DNA from: Schlegelella_A sp036263655 | GTDB taxonomy: Bacteria; Pseudomonadota; Gammaproteobacteria; Burkholderiales; Burkholderiaceae_C | Direction: 5' to 3' | DNA length: 64,000 nucleotides | Assembly (NCBI GenBank): GCA_036263655.1 | Contig: DATAGP010000051.1 | Span: 25,205 to 89,204 of the forward strand | The notes under the pieces: model-generated | Database searches by the model: none | The model's input: the letters and a program-made list of their open reading frames with translations, nothing else | What the model was told of the DNA's origin: nothing | Made by a program: the position numbers and the translations under genes | Shown: piece by piece, positions 32,216-40,107 of the stretch | How positions within the stretch are numbered: the stretch's first letter is position 1 | How the letters are laid out: each line of letters begins with the position of its first letter

Positions 32216-33754
32216 TCAGGACTCGGCGGGCTCGGGCACCTTGGCGCCGAACAGCGCCGCCACCTTCTTCTTAGGCTTGATGTTCGGCGACACCGCGCGG
32301 CTGGTCTGCACGGCCCGCTTCTCCCAGGCCGGCTCGACCTCCTGAGCCGTCGGCTCGTAGGGCGTGTCGAAGAACGGATCGCTCGGCGGCCGCGGCGCTT
32401 CGCGCGCCGGGCTGCGCGCCGGTGCGGCGACACGGCCTTCCCGCGACGCCGGTGCGGGACCCTCGTCGTCGTCCCTTCGCGCGCGCTCGCGCAGCGGCCG
32501 GCGCGGGGCGTCGTCGTCGAGCTCGAGCGGCTCGAGCTCGATCTTCTTGTGGATCAGCTTCTCGATGTCCGCGACCAGCCGGGTGTCGTCGCGCGACACC
32601 AGGGTGATCGCCAGGCCCGATGCGCCGGCGCGGCCGGTGCGGCCGATGCGGTGCACGTAGTCCTCGGCGTTGAACGGCACGTCGAAGTTGAACACCGCCG
32701 GCAGGTCGACGATGTCCAGGCCGCGCGCGGCGACGTCCGTCGCGACGAGCACGTCCACTTCGCCGGCCTTGAACGCCTCGAGCGCCTTCAGCCGCTCGTC
32801 CTGCGACTTGTCGCCGTGCAGCGCGTTGGTGCGGAGGCCGTCGCGCTCGAACGAGCGAGCCAGCCGGGCGCAGCCGAGCTTGGAGTTGACGAAGATCAGG
32901 GCCTGGCCGATCGAGCGCTCCTTCAGCAGCTTCAGCACCGCGCGCCGCTTGTCGTCGGTGGAGACGCTGTAGAAGCGCTGCTCGACGTTGGTCGCCGTCG
33001 CGTTCGGCCGCGCCACCTCGACCATCAGCGGGTCCTGGAGGTAGCTCTCGGCGAGGCGGCGGATCTCAGGCGAGAAGGTCGCCGAGAAGAGGAGCGTCTG
33101 CCGCTGCTTCGGCAGGTACGACAGGATCCGCTGCAGGTCGGGCAGGAAGCCGATGTCGAGCATCCGGTCGGCCTCGTCGAGCACCACGTACTCGACCTGG
33201 TTGAGGACGCAGTTCTTGGCCTCGATGTGGTCAAGCAGCCGCCCCGGCGTCGCGACCAGCACCTCGACGCCCCGCTTGAGCTCCAGGGTCTGCGGCTTCA
33301 TGTCGATGCCGCCGAAGACGACCGCCACGCGCAGCTTGGAGTGGGCCGCGTAGCCCTTGATGTTGTCGGCGACCTGGTCGGCGAGCTCGCGGGTCGGCGC
33401 AATCACGAGGGCGCGCACCGGATGGCGGGCCGGCGACATGCTGGCGTTCTCGTGCGGCAGCATCTTGTGCAGCAGCGGCAGCGAGAAAGCGGCGGTCTTG
33501 CCGGTCCCGGTCTGGGCGGCGCCCATGATGTCGCGGCCGGCGAGGACGAGAGGGATCGCCTTGGCCTGGATCGGCGTCATCGTCGTGTAGCCCTGGTCGG
33601 CCACGGCGCGCTGCAGGATCGGCGACAGTCCGACCGAGGAGAACTTCAGGGAGGGAGCGGCGTCCGCTGCCGTCACGGCGTCGGATGCCGGCAGCGCGGC
33701 GGAAAGGTCGGTCGAACCCGGCAAAAGGGACTTTTCGTGAGGTGTTTCAGTCAT
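32216..33754 (-). CDS. rhlE: DEAD-box RNA helicase RhlE
   Basis: ATP-dependent RNA helicase linked to ribosome assembly and mRNA decay. The 512 residues have a 35-residue non-conserved N-terminus, the Q motif (TPIQ), motif I AQTGTGKT, Ia PTRELADQ, Ib TPGRLLD, II DEAD, III SAT, V ATDVAARGLDI and VI HRIGRTGRAG. A charged disordered tail from about residue 410 ends in KPKKKVAALFG. The start ATG lies only 6 bases after a -10-like GATAAT. Convergent with the methyltransferase and divergent from rfbB. Confidence 0.94.
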   Translation of the reverse strand: MTETPHEKSLLPGSTDLSAALPASDAVTAADAAPSLKFSSVGLSPILQRAVADQGYTTMTPIQAKAIPLVLAGRDIMGAAQTGTGKTAAFSLPLLHKMLPHENASMSPARHPVRALVIAPTRELADQVADNIKGYAAHSKLRVAVVFGGIDMKPQTLELKRGVEVLVATPGRLLDHIEAKNCVLNQVEYVVLDEADRMLDIGFLPDLQRILSYLPKQRQTLLFSATFSPEIRRLAESYLQDPLMVEVARPNATATNVEQRFYSVSTDDKRRAVLKLLKERSIGQALIFVNSKLGCARLARSFERDGLRTNALHGDKSQDERLKALEAFKAGEVDVLVATDVAARGLDIVDLPAVFNFDVPFNAEDYVHRIGRTGRAGASGLAITLVSRDDTRLVADIEKLIHKKIELEPLELDDDAPRRPLRERARRDDDEGPAPASREGRVAAPARSPAREAPRPPSDPFFDTPYEPTAQEVEPAWEKRAVQTSRAVSPNIKPKKKVAALFGAKVPEPAES

Positions 33755-33760
33755 CTCCAC

Positions 33761-33788
33761 ATTATCGGGGCGCTGCGCCGAGCGGCAA
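33761..33788 (-). promoter_or_regulatory. Predicted sigma-70 promoter of rhlE
   Basis: Minus strand TTGCCG (33783-33788), a 16-base spacer, GATAAT (33761-33766), then six bases (GTGGAG) to the ATG. The predicted transcription start falls at or next to the start codon, so the mRNA would be leaderless or nearly so. Confidence 0.5.
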
Positions 33789-33809
33789 GGCGGGCAGGTG
33801 TCGGGCGCA

Positions 33810-33815
33810 TAGAAT
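33810..33815 (+). promoter_or_regulatory. Predicted -10 element of the rfbBDAC operon
   Basis: TAGAAT lies 21 bases before the rfbB ATG in the 82-base rhlE/rfbB divergent gap. No convincing -35 is seen. It would open the polysaccharide locus. Confidence 0.4.
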
Positions 33816-33836
33816 CCGAGGCTTTTTCGTGCCTCC

Positions 33837-34901
33837 ATGATCCTCGTCACCGGCGGGGCCGGCTTCATCGGCTCCAATTTCGTTCTCGACTGGCTGAGGC
33901 AGGGCAGCGAGCCGGTGCTGAACGTCGACGCGCTCACCTACGCCGGCAACACCGAGAACCTGTCGTCCCTGGCGGGCGACCCGAGGCATGTGCTCGTGCA
34001 CGGCGACATCGGCGACCGCGCCCTCCTCGACCGCCTCTTCGCCGAGCATCGGCCCCGGGCCGTGGTGCACCTGGCGGCCGAGAGCCACGTCGACCGCAGC
34101 ATCCACGGTCCGGCCGAGTTCATCCGCACCAACGTCCAGGGAACCTTCACCCTCCTCGAAGCGGCCCGGGCGCACTGGACGGCCCTGCCGGCCGACGAGA
34201 AGGCCGCCTTCCGCTTCCTCCACGTCTCCACCGACGAGGTCTACGGCTCGCTGGGCAAGACCGACCCCGCGTTCCGCGAGTCCGACGCCTACGAGCCGAA
34301 CAGTCCCTACTCGGCCAGCAAGGCCGCCAGCGACCATCTGGTCCGCGCCTGGCATCACACCTACGGGCTGCCGGTGCTCACCACGAACTGCAGCAACAAC
34401 TACGGTCCGTATCACTTCCCCGAGAAGCTGATCCCGCTGATGATCGTCAACGCGCTCGCCCGCAAGCCGCTGCCGGTGTACGGCGACGGCCAGCAGGTCC
34501 GCGACTGGCTCTACGTGAAGGATCACTGCGCCGCGATCCGCGAGGTCCTGGCGCGCGGGCGGGTCGGCGAGACCTACAACGTGGGCGGCTGGAACGAGAA
34601 GCCCAACCTCGAGATCGTGCACGCGGTGTGCGCGCTCCTCGATGAGATGAAGCCGCACGGGGACGGCCCCTATGCGCGGCTGATCACGCACGTGCCCGAC
34701 CGGCCGGGCCACGACCGCCGCTATGCCATCGACGCGCGCAAGATCGAGCGCGAGCTCGGCTGGCGTCCTGCGGAGACGTTCGAGTCGGGCTTGCGCAAGA
34801 CCGTCCGCTGGTACCTGGACAACAGCGCGTGGGTCGAGCGCGTGCAGACCGGCGCCTACCGCGAGTGGGTCCAGGCGAACTACGGCCTGCGCGTGGCATG
34901 A
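33837..34901 (+). CDS. rfbB: dTDP-glucose 4,6-dehydratase
   Basis: Second step of dTDP-L-rhamnose synthesis. The 354-residue extended SDR has TGGAGFIGSNFV at the start, the substrate motif HLAAESHVDRSI, the catalytic YSASK, and STDEVYGSLG with the Asp-Glu pair characteristic of dehydratases. It is the first gene of rfbBDAC; its stop overlaps rfbD (ATGA). Confidence 0.97.
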   Translation: MILVTGGAGFIGSNFVLDWLRQGSEPVLNVDALTYAGNTENLSSLAGDPRHVLVHGDIGDRALLDRLFAEHRPRAVVHLAAESHVDRSIHGPAEFIRTNVQGTFTLLEAARAHWTALPADEKAAFRFLHVSTDEVYGSLGKTDPAFRESDAYEPNSPYSASKAASDHLVRAWHHTYGLPVLTTNCSNNYGPYHFPEKLIPLMIVNALARKPLPVYGDGQQVRDWLYVKDHCAAIREVLARGRVGETYNVGGWNEKPNLEIVHAVCALLDEMKPHGDGPYARLITHVPDRPGHDRRYAIDARKIERELGWRPAETFESGLRKTVRWYLDNSAWVERVQTGAYREWVQANYGLRVA

Positions 34902-35809
34902 GGATCCTGCTGTTCGGCAAGAACGGGCAGCTCGGATGGGAACTTCAGCGCTCCCTGTCGGTGCTGGGCGAGGTGACGGCGCTCGACTCGAGCGGCGACG
35001 CGTCGGGTCCGGCCGACTTCGACCAGCCGGAGTCGCTCGCCGCCATCGTGCGCCGCGTCGCGCCCGAGGTGATCGTCAATGCGGCGGCCTACACCGCCGT
35101 GGACCGCGCGGAGACGGACACGGCCGGCGCCATGCGCGTCAACGCGGAAGCGCCGGGCGTGCTCGCCCGGACCGCCGCGGCTTCGGGTGCCTGGCTGATC
35201 CACTACAGCACCGACTACGTCTTCGATGGCAGCGGGTCGGAGCCCTGGCGCGAGGACTCGCCGACGGCGCCCCTGAACGCCTACGGGCGCAGCAAGCTCC
35301 AGGGCGAGGCGCTCATCCGGGCGAGCGGCTGCCGCCACCTGATCCTGCGCACCAGCTGGGTCTACTCGGCGCGGGGCGACAACTTCGCCAGGACCATGCT
35401 GCGCCTGGCCAGGGATCGCGAGGCGCTGACGGTGATCGATGACCAGGTGGGCGCGCCGACGGCTGCCGATCTGCTCGCCGACGTCACGGCGCATGTCTTG
35501 CGCGCCACCAGGTCATCGGCCATGCTGGCCGACACCTATCACGCGACCGCGTCGGGAGAGACCAGCTGGCACGGTTACGCGCGGCACGTGATCGAGGTCG
35601 CCGCGCGCCTCGGCCAGCCGCTGCGCGTCGCGCCCGAGCGCGTCCAGCCGGTCGCGAGCAGCGCCTATCCGCAAGTCGCCGCGCGGCCCAGGAACTCGAG
35701 GCTGGCGACGACGAAGCTGCGCGACGCGTTCGGGCTCGCCCTGCCCCCGTGGCAGCAAGGCGTCGAGCGCATGCTCGCGGAAATCCTCCACCGACAGGAA
35801 CCTGCATGA
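34898..35809 (+). CDS. rfbD: dTDP-4-dehydrorhamnose reductase
   Basis: Last step of dTDP-L-rhamnose synthesis (NAD(P)H reduction). The 303 residues include LLFGKNGQLGWELQ, NAAAYTAVDRAE, STDYVFDGSG, the catalytic YGRSK and RTSWVYSARG, all diagnostic of RmlD. The ATG at 34898 overlaps the rfbB stop; its own stop overlaps rfbA. Confidence 0.97.
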   Translation: MRILLFGKNGQLGWELQRSLSVLGEVTALDSSGDASGPADFDQPESLAAIVRRVAPEVIVNAAAYTAVDRAETDTAGAMRVNAEAPGVLARTAAASGAWLIHYSTDYVFDGSGSEPWREDSPTAPLNAYGRSKLQGEALIRASGCRHLILRTSWVYSARGDNFARTMLRLARDREALTVIDDQVGAPTAADLLADVTAHVLRATRSSAMLADTYHATASGETSWHGYARHVIEVAARLGQPLRVAPERVQPVASSAYPQVAARPRNSRLATTKLRDAFGLALPPWQQGVERMLAEILHRQEPA

Positions 35810-36699
35810 CGGTCGCCAAGACCCGCAAGGGAATCGTTCTCGCCGGGGGCTCCGGCACGCGCCTGCATCCGGCGACGCTGGCTCTCAGCAAGCAGCTGCT
35901 GCCGGTGTACGACAAGCCGATGGTGTACTACCCGCTGAGCACGCTGATGCTGGCCGGCATCCGCGACATCCTGGTGATCAGCACGCCGCAGGACACGCCG
36001 CGCTTCGCCGCCCTGCTCGGCGACGGCTCGAAGTGGGGGATCAACCTCAGCTACTGCGTCCAGCCTAGCCCGCACGGTCTGGCGCAGGCCTTCATCCTGG
36101 GCCGTCAGTTCGTCGGTGGCCATCCGAGCGCGCTGGTCCTGGGCGACAACATCTTCTACGGCCACGACCTGCAGGCGATGCTCGCGGCTGCCTCGGCCCG
36201 GCCGACCGGCGCGACCGTGTTCGCCTACCACGTGCACGACCCCGAGCGTTACGGCGTCGTCGAGTTCGACGGCGACCGGCGCGCGCTCAGCATCGAGGAA
36301 AAGCCAGCGGCGCCGAAGAGCAACTACGCCGTGACCGGACTGTATTTCTACGACGAGCAGGTCAGCGACATCGCCGCCGGCATCGCGCCCTCCGCGCGCG
36401 GCGAGCTCGAGATCACCGACGTCAACGCCCGCTATCTCGCGGCGGCCAGCCTGAGCGTGGAGGTCATGGGCCGCGGCTACGCCTGGCTGGACACCGGCAC
36501 GCACGACAGCCTGATGGAGGCCGGCCAGTTCATCGCCACGCTCGAGAAGCGGCAGGGGCTCAAGGTGGCGTGCCCGGAGGAGATCGCCTTTCGCGCCGGC
36601 TGGATCAGCCGCGAGGAGCTGCTGGCAATGGCGGAGCCGATGCGCAAGAACGGCTATGGCCAGTACCTGATCCAGGTGGCCAGCACGAAGGTCTTTTGA
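35806..36699 (+). CDS. rfbA: Glucose-1-phosphate thymidylyltransferase
   Basis: First step of dTDP-sugar synthesis: dTTP plus glucose-1-phosphate. The 297 residues have GGSGTRLHPATLALSKQLLP, the metal-site GDNIFYGHDL and EEKPAAPKSNYAVTGLYFYD. The ATG overlaps the rfbD stop; an upstream frame extension is rejected. Confidence 0.97.
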   Translation: MTVAKTRKGIVLAGGSGTRLHPATLALSKQLLPVYDKPMVYYPLSTLMLAGIRDILVISTPQDTPRFAALLGDGSKWGINLSYCVQPSPHGLAQAFILGRQFVGGHPSALVLGDNIFYGHDLQAMLAAASARPTGATVFAYHVHDPERYGVVEFDGDRRALSIEEKPAAPKSNYAVTGLYFYDEQVSDIAAGIAPSARGELEITDVNARYLAAASLSVEVMGRGYAWLDTGTHDSLMEAGQFIATLEKRQGLKVACPEEIAFRAGWISREELLAMAEPMRKNGYGQYLIQVASTKVF

Positions 36700-36701
36700 G
36701 C

Positions 36702-37253
36702 ATGCGAATCACGCGCACGGCCATCGAGGGCGTGTTGATCCTGGAGCCGAAGGTGTTCGGCGACGAGCGCGGCTTCTTTCTCGAAAGTTTCAATCAGAAG
36801 GCGTTCGAGGCCGCCGTCGGCTCGCCGGTCAGCTTCGTCCAGGACAACCACTCGCGATCGTCGCGGGGCGTGCTGCGCGGCCTGCACCGGCAGGTGGCGC
36901 CGCATGCCCAGGGCAAGCTGGTGCGCGTTTCGGCCGGCCGCATCTTCGACGTCGCCGTCGACGTCCGTCCCGACAGCGCCACGTACGGACGCTGGGTGGG
37001 CGCCGAGCTCGACGACCGCGCGCATCGACAGATCTGGATTCCGCCCGGCCTCGCGCACGGCTTCCTCGTCCTCAGCGACACGGCCGACGTGCAGTACAAG
37101 GCCACCCACTACTACGCACCGGCGGCGGAGGTGAGCCTGCTCTGGAGCGATCCGTCGCTGGCCATCGATTGGCCCGAGGTCGGCGTTCCGTTCACGCTGT
37201 CGGCCAAGGACCGCGCCGCCCCGACGCTCGAAGCGCCGACCACGAAGGGCTAG
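36702..37253 (+). CDS. rfbC: dTDP-4-dehydrorhamnose 3,5-epimerase
   Basis: Third step of dTDP-rhamnose synthesis. The 183-residue cupin contains DERGFFLESFNQKAF, QDNHSRSSRGVLRGLH with the catalytic His, the GKLVRVSAGRIFDVAVD strand and WIPPGLAHGFLVLSD. It starts two bases after rfbA. The order B-D-A-C is a common arrangement. Confidence 0.96.
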   Translation: MRITRTAIEGVLILEPKVFGDERGFFLESFNQKAFEAAVGSPVSFVQDNHSRSSRGVLRGLHRQVAPHAQGKLVRVSAGRIFDVAVDVRPDSATYGRWVGAELDDRAHRQIWIPPGLAHGFLVLSDTADVQYKATHYYAPAAEVSLLWSDPSLAIDWPEVGVPFTLSAKDRAAPTLEAPTTKG

Positions 37254-37266
37254 GAACTGCCAACAA

Positions 37267-37302
37267 ATGCCGCTTCGGAGCGGCATGCCCAGCGGGTACA
37301 CT
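37267..37302 (+). promoter_or_regulatory. Putative promoter/operator before the MarR-EPS regulator
   Basis: A perfect 8-bp inverted repeat ATGCCGCT-TCGG-AGCGGCAT (37267-37286) overlaps a weak -35 (TTCGGA, 37274-37279), which is spaced 17 bases from a -10-like TACACT (37297-37302). There is no T-tract, so this is not an intrinsic terminator for rfbC. The overlap suggests an operator, perhaps for the adjacent regulator itself; this is inference. Confidence 0.4.
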
Positions 37303-37330
37303 TTCGCGTTCAGCCATTGAACAGTCGCCC

Positions 37331-37687
37331 TTGCACCCCGAAGACTCCGCTTCCGACCAAGACGCCGCCGTGGCGTTGCTGCGCCTGCTCGAGGAGCACC
37401 CGGAGTACTCGCAGCGGCAGCTCGCACGCGAGCTCGGCGTCAGCCTCGGCAAGACGCACTACCTGCTGAAGGCGCTCCTCGCCAAGGGCTGGGTCAAGGC
37501 GCAGAACTTCCAGCGCAGCGACCGCAAGCTCGGCTATCTCTACGTGCTGACGCCCGCCGGCATCCGCCAGCGCCTGCGCCTGACGCAGGCCTTCCTGGCA
37601 CGCAAGGAGCGCGAGTTCGTGGCGCTGCGCTCGCAGATCTCGGCGCTGCGCAAGGACCTCGCCGATCAGCGAGGAACGCGGCCGTGA
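37331..37687 (+). CDS. MarR-family EPS-associated transcriptional regulator
   Basis: A winged-helix DNA-binding protein of about 118 residues. The helix-turn-helix region reads EYSQRQLARELGVSLGKTHYLLKALLAKGWVK and is followed by a C-terminal helix rich in charged residues. This matches the MarR-like family that accompanies exopolysaccharide/O-antigen loci. There is no ATG at a sensible place; a TTG at 37331 gives the usual length. The stop overlaps the manC GTG (GTGA). The direct targets are unknown; its own promoter and the downstream sugar genes are the natural candidates. Confidence 0.85.
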   Translation: MHPEDSASDQDAAVALLRLLEEHPEYSQRQLARELGVSLGKTHYLLKALLAKGWVKAQNFQRSDRKLGYLYVLTPAGIRQRLRLTQAFLARKEREFVALRSQISALRKDLADQRGTRP

Positions 37688-39168
37688 GCGAGTCGACCCT
37701 CTCCGTGGTCCCGGTCATCCTCGCCGGCGGCAGCGGCACGCGGCTGTGGCCGCTCAGCCGCTCGCTGCATCCGAAGCAGTACCTCTCGCTCGGCATCGGC
37801 AACGGCGCCGCCGGCGAGACCCTGTTCCAGCAGGCAGCGCGCCGCGCGGCGGCGATCGCCGCCGCGGACATCGCCGTGCAGCCACCCTGCATCGTCGCCA
37901 ACGAGGAGCATCGGTTCACGGTCGTCGACCAGCTTCGCGGCATCGGCATCGAGCCGGCTCGCGTCCTGCTCGAGCCCTTCGGGCGCAATACCGCCCCGGC
38001 ACTGCACCTGGCGGCGCTCGAGGCGACCCGCTCGTCGGGCGGCTCGGCGGATCCGGTCCTCGTGGTCACGCCGGCGGATCACCTCATCACGCAGCTGCCG
38101 GCGTTCACGCAGACGCTGCGCACGGCCGTGCGGGCAGCGGCGAGCGGCGGCATCGTCGTCCTCGGCATCCGCCCGGAGCGGCCGGACACCGGCTACGGCT
38201 ACATCCGCGCCGGCGACAGCGCGGACGCCGACGGGTTGCTGCCGGTAGCAGCGTTCGTCGAGAAGCCCGACCTCGCCACGGCGCGCAAGTACGTGGCCGA
38301 CGACGGCTACCTGTGGAACGGCGGCATCTTCGTCGTGCGGGCCAGCGTCTGGCTCGAAGCCTTGCGCCGGTTCCGCCCCGAGCTCGCGCGCGCCAGCGAA
38401 GCTGCCTACGCCACGGCCACGGCCGACGACGCCTTCCTGCGCTTCGACCGCGACGCCTTCGCCGCGATTCCCGGCGACAGCGTCGACTACGCCGTCATGG
38501 AGCCGGCGAGCCGCCAGGGATCGGGCATCTCCGTCCGCATGGTCCCGCTCGACGCCGGCTGGAGCGATCTCGGTGCCTGGGACGCGGTCTGGCAGGCGGG
38601 CGAGCGCGACAGCGACGGCAACGCGGTGCAAGGCGACGCGGTGCTGCGCAACTCGCGCAACACGCTGGTGCACGCGACGAGCCGCCTCGTCGGCGTGATC
38701 GGCATGGACGACGTGACGGTCGTCGAGACGGCCGACGCGGTGCTCGTCGCCCACCGTTCCAAGAGCGGCGAGGTCAAGGACCTGGTCGGCACCCTGGCCG
38801 AGACGCGCCGCAGCGAGACGAGCACGCACCGGCGGGTGCACCGGCCCTGGGGCTGGTACGAATGCGTCGACCAGGGCCCGCGTTTCCAGGTCAAGCGGAT
38901 CATGGTCAAGCCGGGCGCCAGGCTCAGCCTGCAGATGCACCACCATCGGGCCGAGCACTGGATCGTGGTGTCGGGCACGGCCGAGGTCACCAACGGCGAG
39001 TCGGTGAGCATGCTTACCGAGAACCAGAGCACGTACATCCCGCTCGGGCAGACGCATCGGCTCGCCAATCCCGGGAAGCTGCCGCTCGAGATCATCGAGG
39101 TGCAGTCGGGGTCGTATCTGGGCGAAGACGACATCGTGCGGTTCGAGGACAACTATGGGCGGCGTTAA
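37684..39168 (+). CDS. manC: Mannose-1-phosphate guanylyltransferase / mannose-6-phosphate isomerase
   Basis: Bifunctional enzyme making GDP-mannose. The 494 residues comprise a nucleotidyltransferase (GGSGTRLWPLSR at about 16-27, FGRNTAPALHLAAL, FVEKPDLATA, DAGWSDLGAWDA) and a C-terminal type II phosphomannose-isomerase cupin (HRPWGWYECVDQGPRFQVKRI, MHHHRAEHWIVVSGTAEV). It starts at a GTG overlapping the regulator stop. No phosphomannomutase gene is in the window. GDP-mannose could feed mannose, or GDP-fucose-type sugars with the next gene. Confidence 0.95.
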   Translation: MSESTLSVVPVILAGGSGTRLWPLSRSLHPKQYLSLGIGNGAAGETLFQQAARRAAAIAAADIAVQPPCIVANEEHRFTVVDQLRGIGIEPARVLLEPFGRNTAPALHLAALEATRSSGGSADPVLVVTPADHLITQLPAFTQTLRTAVRAAASGGIVVLGIRPERPDTGYGYIRAGDSADADGLLPVAAFVEKPDLATARKYVADDGYLWNGGIFVVRASVWLEALRRFRPELARASEAAYATATADDAFLRFDRDAFAAIPGDSVDYAVMEPASRQGSGISVRMVPLDAGWSDLGAWDAVWQAGERDSDGNAVQGDAVLRNSRNTLVHATSRLVGVIGMDDVTVVETADAVLVAHRSKSGEVKDLVGTLAETRRSETSTHRRVHRPWGWYECVDQGPRFQVKRIMVKPGARLSLQMHHHRAEHWIVVSGTAEVTNGESVSMLTENQSTYIPLGQTHRLANPGKLPLEIIEVQSGSYLGEDDIVRFEDNYGRR

Positions 39169-39189
39169 GACCACCGCCCTCTCGAGGCG

Positions 39190-40101
39190 GTGATCCTCGT
39201 CACCGGGGGACACGGCTTCCTCGGCCGGTGCATCGTGCGCCAGCTCGGCGACACGCCGCATCTCGCGCCGCGCAGCGCCGAGCTCGACCTCCTCGACGGC
39301 GGGGCCGTCGCGCGCTACCTTGACTGCCACGGGGTGACGAAGATCGTCCACGCCGCCGGCTTCGTTGGCGGCATCGGCCTGCACCGCCGCCACCCCGGGC
39401 GCGTCGCGGCGGAAAACCTGGTGATGGGCGTCAACCTCCTGCGCGCCGCTGCCGCCCTGCCGGTGCCCGCCCACGTGGTCATCGTCTCGACGGTGTGCGC
39501 CTATCCCGAGGCGGCACCGATCCCGACTCCCGAGGCGGCGCTGTACGACGGCTACCCGTCGCCCGACACCGCGGCCTATGGCCTGGCCAAGCGCGAGCTG
39601 CACTCGCTCGCCGGCGCGCTCGCCGAGGAGTTCGGCCTCTCTTACAGCTACGTCATCCCGACCAATCTGTACGGGCCCGAGGACCACTTCGACGAGGCCA
39701 GGTCGCACGTCGTGCCTGCCTTGATCCGCCGCGCCCACGAAGCCAGGTCACGCGGCGACGCATCGCTCGTCGTCTGGGGGGACGGCTCCGCGACCCGCGA
39801 TCTCCTCTATGTCGACGATTGCGCCCGGGGCCTGCTCCTGGCGCTCGAGCGACCGGAGGCCCGCGGCGAAGTGATCAATCTCGGCAGCGGCGAAGAGGTG
39901 AGCATCCGCGTGCTCGCCGAGACGGTATGCCGCGTGGTCGGCTTCGAAGGGCGTCTTGAATGGGATGCCTCCAAGCCGCAAGGCGCACCGCGACGCGCGC
40001 TCGATCCGGCCAAGGCGCGGAGGCTGCTGGACTTCACGCCCCGCGTCTCCCTCGAGGACGGCCTGCGCCGCGCGGCCGACTGGTACATGACCCGAGCCTA
40101 G
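39190..40101 (+). CDS. GDP-L-fucose-synthase-like NAD-dependent epimerase/dehydratase
   Basis: A 303-residue extended SDR starting at GTG with TGGHGFLGRCIV. The motifs STVCAYP, NLYGPEDHFD, SHVVPALIRR and WGDGSATRDLLYVDD, plus catalytic YGLAK, resemble GDP-4-keto-6-deoxy-mannose 3,5-epimerase-reductase (Fcl/WcaG). The Cys of the active-site STVCAYP is present. No GDP-mannose 4,6-dehydratase (gmd) is in the window, so either gmd lies elsewhere or the protein acts on another nucleotide sugar. It follows manC by 21 bases. Confidence 0.78.
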   Translation: MILVTGGHGFLGRCIVRQLGDTPHLAPRSAELDLLDGGAVARYLDCHGVTKIVHAAGFVGGIGLHRRHPGRVAAENLVMGVNLLRAAAALPVPAHVVIVSTVCAYPEAAPIPTPEAALYDGYPSPDTAAYGLAKRELHSLAGALAEEFGLSYSYVIPTNLYGPEDHFDEARSHVVPALIRRAHEARSRGDASLVVWGDGSATRDLLYVDDCARGLLLALERPEARGEVINLGSGEEVSIRVLAETVCRVVGFEGRLEWDASKPQGAPRRALDPAKARRLLDFTPRVSLEDGLRRAADWYMTRA

Positions 40102-40107
40102 ACGCAG

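Noticed and set aside
37267..37286. Hairpin after rfbC considered as a terminator
   Set aside because: The stem is followed by GCCCAGCGGG rather than a T-tract; operator or promoter overlap is a better explanation.
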